DNA of 64,000 nucleotides, taken from positions 186,001 to 250,000 of the forward strand of contig CAVWEM010000007.1 in assembly GCA_963753955.1 (NCBI GenBank). Reading direction: 5' to 3'. This stretch comes from Methylumidiphilus sp963753955. Lineage in GTDB: Bacteria > Pseudomonadota > Gammaproteobacteria > Methylococcales > Methylococcaceae. Position 1 is the stretch's first letter. The number at the start of each line of letters is the position of its first letter. Below are positions 61,518 to 64,000 of this stretch, one piece after another. The position numbers and the translations under genes were made by a program. The notes beneath the pieces are model-generated. The model was not told where the DNA came from. It was given only the letters and a program-made list of their open reading frames with translations, and did not search any database.

Positions 61518-62368
61518 TTAATGATTATAGGCTATTTTTAGGTTCCAAAGACCCGCCGGAACCCAAAAAAGGAAATCAATGAGCCAGTCCAGGTGGTTTC
61601 TGATCCGATGGGTCAGGCAATGGAAAGCCTTCATCCCGCCGATGGCGTGTTCCACGGAAACGCGGGTTCCCGCATGCTGCCGGTTATGTTTGACCTGCGC
61701 GGCGGTCAGTTTCGGCTTCGGGTTGTTTTTAGATTTCTTCGGCCTTTTGTGTGGAAGGTTTATCTTGGATTTCACGCCATAATCTTTTTGCGCACCTTGG
61801 AACCCAAGGTCGAGCCACAGATTCACTCGATGGAACCATTTCAGTTTTGGGTCGAATACCTTTTTCATGAGCTTGTAGTCGTGGACGCTGCCGGCGAAGA
61901 CGCAGAAGAGGAAAAGGATTTTCCGGTGCAGGGTCGTGAGGACGAGCGCCTGGAGCGTGTGGCGTTTTTTTTTCCGCTGAAGCGGGCCTTCTGGAGTTCC
62001 CCGTCCTGCGGCCTGACGCAGGCGCACTCCATCCCGTCGATGATGACGTCGCCATATTTATCGACGAGTCGCAGGAACTCCTCGGGAGTCCCAGGCGACC
62101 GCTCAGGGAGCACGCCGAGGTCCGACAGGCTCCGCAGCAAGACGGGCAGGAGTTTCTCCACATGGTTGTGGGCATGCCCCGAACTGAAGCCGAAAAGGAA
62201 GCCCAGCACGTCGAAGGTGGGGTATGTCTTGAGGTAATACAAAATGAAGAAAAGCTTCTTCCCGGGCGTGTCGAGATGGCCTTTTGGCCCGCCCGTTGGA
62301 ACCTGCTTGATTTCGCCCTGCCGACACCTTTCCAGTTGGACGGCATCGTAGGCCGCCGCGAAGGCCGC
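61518..62368 (-). mobile_element. IS5-type transposase remnant, truncated at its 5' end and frameshifted
   Basis: Reading from 62368 downwards: FFILYYLKTYPTFDVLGFLF, then DVIIDGMECACVRPQD (first catalytic Asp), a shift at an A9 run (minus strand of 61965-61973), then LFCVFAGSVHDYKLMKK, WLDLGFQGAQ (second Asp) and SVEHAIGGMKAFHCL (Glu), ending at 61518. The N-terminal DNA-binding part is missing: the sequence stops exactly at the start of the right direct-repeat copy (62369). The A-run could be a natural frameshift site in this family. The left IS end probably lies near 61500. Confidence 0.8.
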
Positions 62369-62408
62369 ATCGCCACCCAACTCATAGGACTCATAGCGGA
62401 ACACTGCC

Positions 62409-62861
62409 GTGCGAAAAATCCAACTTAAAATCCTCGACGGACGCTTGGGGCAAACCATCCCCTTGCCGGAATACGCCACCCACGGCTCGGCCGGATTGGA
62501 CTTGCGCGCCTGCCTGGACGGGCCATTAAGACTTGCGCCGGGCGAGACCCGATTGATTCCCACCGGCCTGGCCATCCACATCGAAGACCCGCATCTGGCG
62601 GCGGTGTTGCTGCCCCGCTCGGGGCTGGGCCACAAGCACGGCATCGTGCTGGGCAATTTGGTCGGCCTCATCGACTCGGATTACCAGGGGCAGGTTTTCG
62701 TGTCCTGCTGGAACCGGGGCGACAAGCCTTATGAAATCCAGGTGGGCGAGCGCATTGCCCAGATGGTGTTCGTGCCGGTCGCCCAAGTGGTTTTCGAGCG
62801 GGTGGAGGAATTCGCCGAAACCCGTCGCGCCGAAGGCGGGTTCGGGCATTCGGGGCGTTGA
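62409..62861 (+). CDS. dut: dUTP diphosphatase, second copy
   Basis: This copy encodes the same 150 residues as the one at 57807, with the same GTG start. Only the last 40 bp of coaBC precede it; upstream is the truncated transposase, so it has no obvious native promoter. If the duplication is real, this copy would be spare; if it is an artefact, the gene is single. Confidence 0.9.
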   Translation: MRKIQLKILDGRLGQTIPLPEYATHGSAGLDLRACLDGPLRLAPGETRLIPTGLAIHIEDPHLAAVLLPRSGLGHKHGIVLGNLVGLIDSDYQGQVFVSCWNRGDKPYEIQVGERIAQMVFVPVAQVVFERVEEFAETRRAEGGFGHSGR

Positions 62862-62891
62862 GCGCCGCCAACCCAATCCTCAAGGACAGAA

Positions 62892-64000
62892 ATGAAATCC
62901 AGGCCGAGTTTCAAGCCGAATTTCAAATTGAGCATCAAGCCGAGCATAGGGTTGCTGGTTACCGCTTTTGCCGTGGCCGTGCTGGCTGCGGCGATACTGG
63001 CCCATGGCCTGCTGTATTGGATAAACAAGGAGTCTGTCAATGAGGCCGCCGAACAAAGCGCAAAAATGGCGGCGGAAAACACGGTGCGCAATGTCAGCAA
63101 CCTCATCGGCCTACTCAACCAGAGCTTGGCCGGGCAAGCCGACGACGCCAAACTTGCCGCGATCCTTGGGCAGGCCGACCCGGCCCTTATCCATGCGGCG
63201 GAGGAGCGCCTCACGCGCACCATTCCCAACGCCTGGCAGCCCGGCTGTTGCCGGAGAATATCGAGGTTCCAGACGAGAGCCGTTCACCGCACATGGGTTT
63301 TGCCGACCTGAACATGATCAAGGAAGCACTCACGGAGACTACCCAGCCAGCTTTTCACCTGGCCCATTCCCCGGATGCCCATTTGGCCATGGCGCGGCGG
63401 CTCGCAACAGGCGGAGGGATCATTCTCGTAAGCTGGCCGCTCAAGATACTCGCAGCGACCGTCACCCACGAGGGTGCTTGCGGAATTGAATTGCGCCAGG
63501 AAAGCATCAGCCTGGCTGACCGTGGCGCTCCCACCTGCAAAGATGGAAAACCGGCCGGCGAGAAGGCTGTCAGCGGCACCCCTTGGAAAATCGTGTATTG
63601 GATACGGCCTGACGTATCCACCGGCACCCAGTGGTTCGTCGGCACGCTGGGCGGTTTCCTGGTATGGATCGTCGGTTTCGCCGCAGCGCTGGTTTACTTT
63701 CTGAATTCCGCTTTGCGCCAGGATCGCAAGAACTTGCTCGCCCTGATCAATGACCTGCAAAGTGGAAGTTTCCTCGGGGACTACACTTTCAAACTGGCCG
63801 AATTCGCCGCCATGGCGAAAGAAATTTCCGGGGTCAATCGGAACCGGCGGGATCTGGCACCCGGTTTCTTGACCCAGCCCCTGGCACCTTCGGTTTTAAG
63901 CCTGCCCGAAAGCCTCTCGGGGAGAATGCCAGCCAGTGTCGATCCCGTGCAGGAGGCGCAGGCAGGTGAGGGTGAAAGTTTCGAGGATATCGGGATTCAC
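62892..64000 (+). pseudogene. Second copy of the phosphomannomutase gene, 5' part, frameshifted and cut by the window edge
   Basis: This copy is identical in sequence to 58290 onward except for a missing base near 63236 (GGCAGCCC against GGCTAGCCC in the left copy), which turns RTIPNAW into a wrong frame ending at 63311, and a few substitutions. The original frame resumes after the deletion and stays open to the window end. Confidence 0.85.

Larger units (their letters stand above)
62369..64000 (+). repeat. Long direct repeat, right copy (runs off the window)
   Basis: This is near-identical to 57767-59399. The join with the transposase remnant at 62368/62369 is abrupt, with only a short GGCCGCC similarity at the junction. 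It may be a real IS-linked tandem duplication of about 4.6 kb or an assembly artefact. Confidence 0.9.

Overview
The window looks like a chromosomal segment of a gammaproteobacterial methanotroph or methylotroph (Methylococcaceae-like). The main evidence is a lanthanide-type XoxF methanol dehydrogenase with XoxJ and quinoprotein-relay genes, a full suf operon, dksA-gluQ, and a prfB/lysS pair. The coding DNA is GC-rich, with a few AT-richer islands. No tRNA, rRNA or CRISPR array was recognised.

Layout. 1-3.3 kb (minus): an L,D-transpeptidase, a small zinc-binding membrane protein and a TIR-nSTAND1 protein that leaves the window. 3.3-13.6 kb (plus): an Rrf2 regulator with a perfect operator, then sufB-[R-M genes]-sufC-sufD-sufS-sufU-[Septu ptuA-ptuB]-Rieske ferredoxin. 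13.6-22.8 kb: a surface/decorating cluster with a GT2-TPR-methyltransferase-GT9 protein, a sulfotransferase, a Nif11-like peptide, a GNAT protein, a DUF6916-like protein, two tail-collar proteins and a secreted collagen-like protein, mixed with nested palindromes. 23.2-28.2 kb: prfB (with its programmed frameshift), an AIPR-type abortive-infection gene, then lysS. 28.2-34 kb: xoxJ and xoxF (minus) opposite a heavily frameshifted metallohydrolase / SoxYZ-like / YbhB set (plus). 34.2-41.4 kb: a mono-haem cytochrome, an MtrA/PioA-like decahaem cytochrome, an MtrB/PioB-like porin, an inner-membrane mono-haem cytochrome, a methyltransferase and a UbiA prenyltransferase, which together look like an extracellular-electron-transfer module. 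41.4-53.3 kb: mostly housekeeping genes (Pnkp-like kinase-phosphatase, argE, SPFH-SHOCT, dksA-gluQ, nqrM, CBS, sbcB, a sigma-54 activator, a copper-type HMA-TauE fusion). 53.3-64 kb: an Fn3 protein, an IS1-family element, radC, coaBC, dut, a membrane-anchored phosphomannomutase, Uma2, a truncated IS5-type transposase, and a near-identical second copy of coaBC-3'/dut/pmm-5' running off the end.

Two themes stand out. First, three separate defence systems (R-M, Septu, AIPR) sit inside housekeeping operons within about 21 kb, and a TIR-nSTAND gene lies next door. Second, XoxF methanol oxidation lies next to a complete-looking MtrA-MtrB route to the outside of the cell. One caution applies throughout: many otherwise well-conserved genes are broken by single-base shifts (near 460, 5740, 16110, 17130, 31670-33580, 54180, 59575, 61970, 63236). 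Some of these are probably sequencing indels rather than biology, and the terminal duplication may be an assembly artefact.
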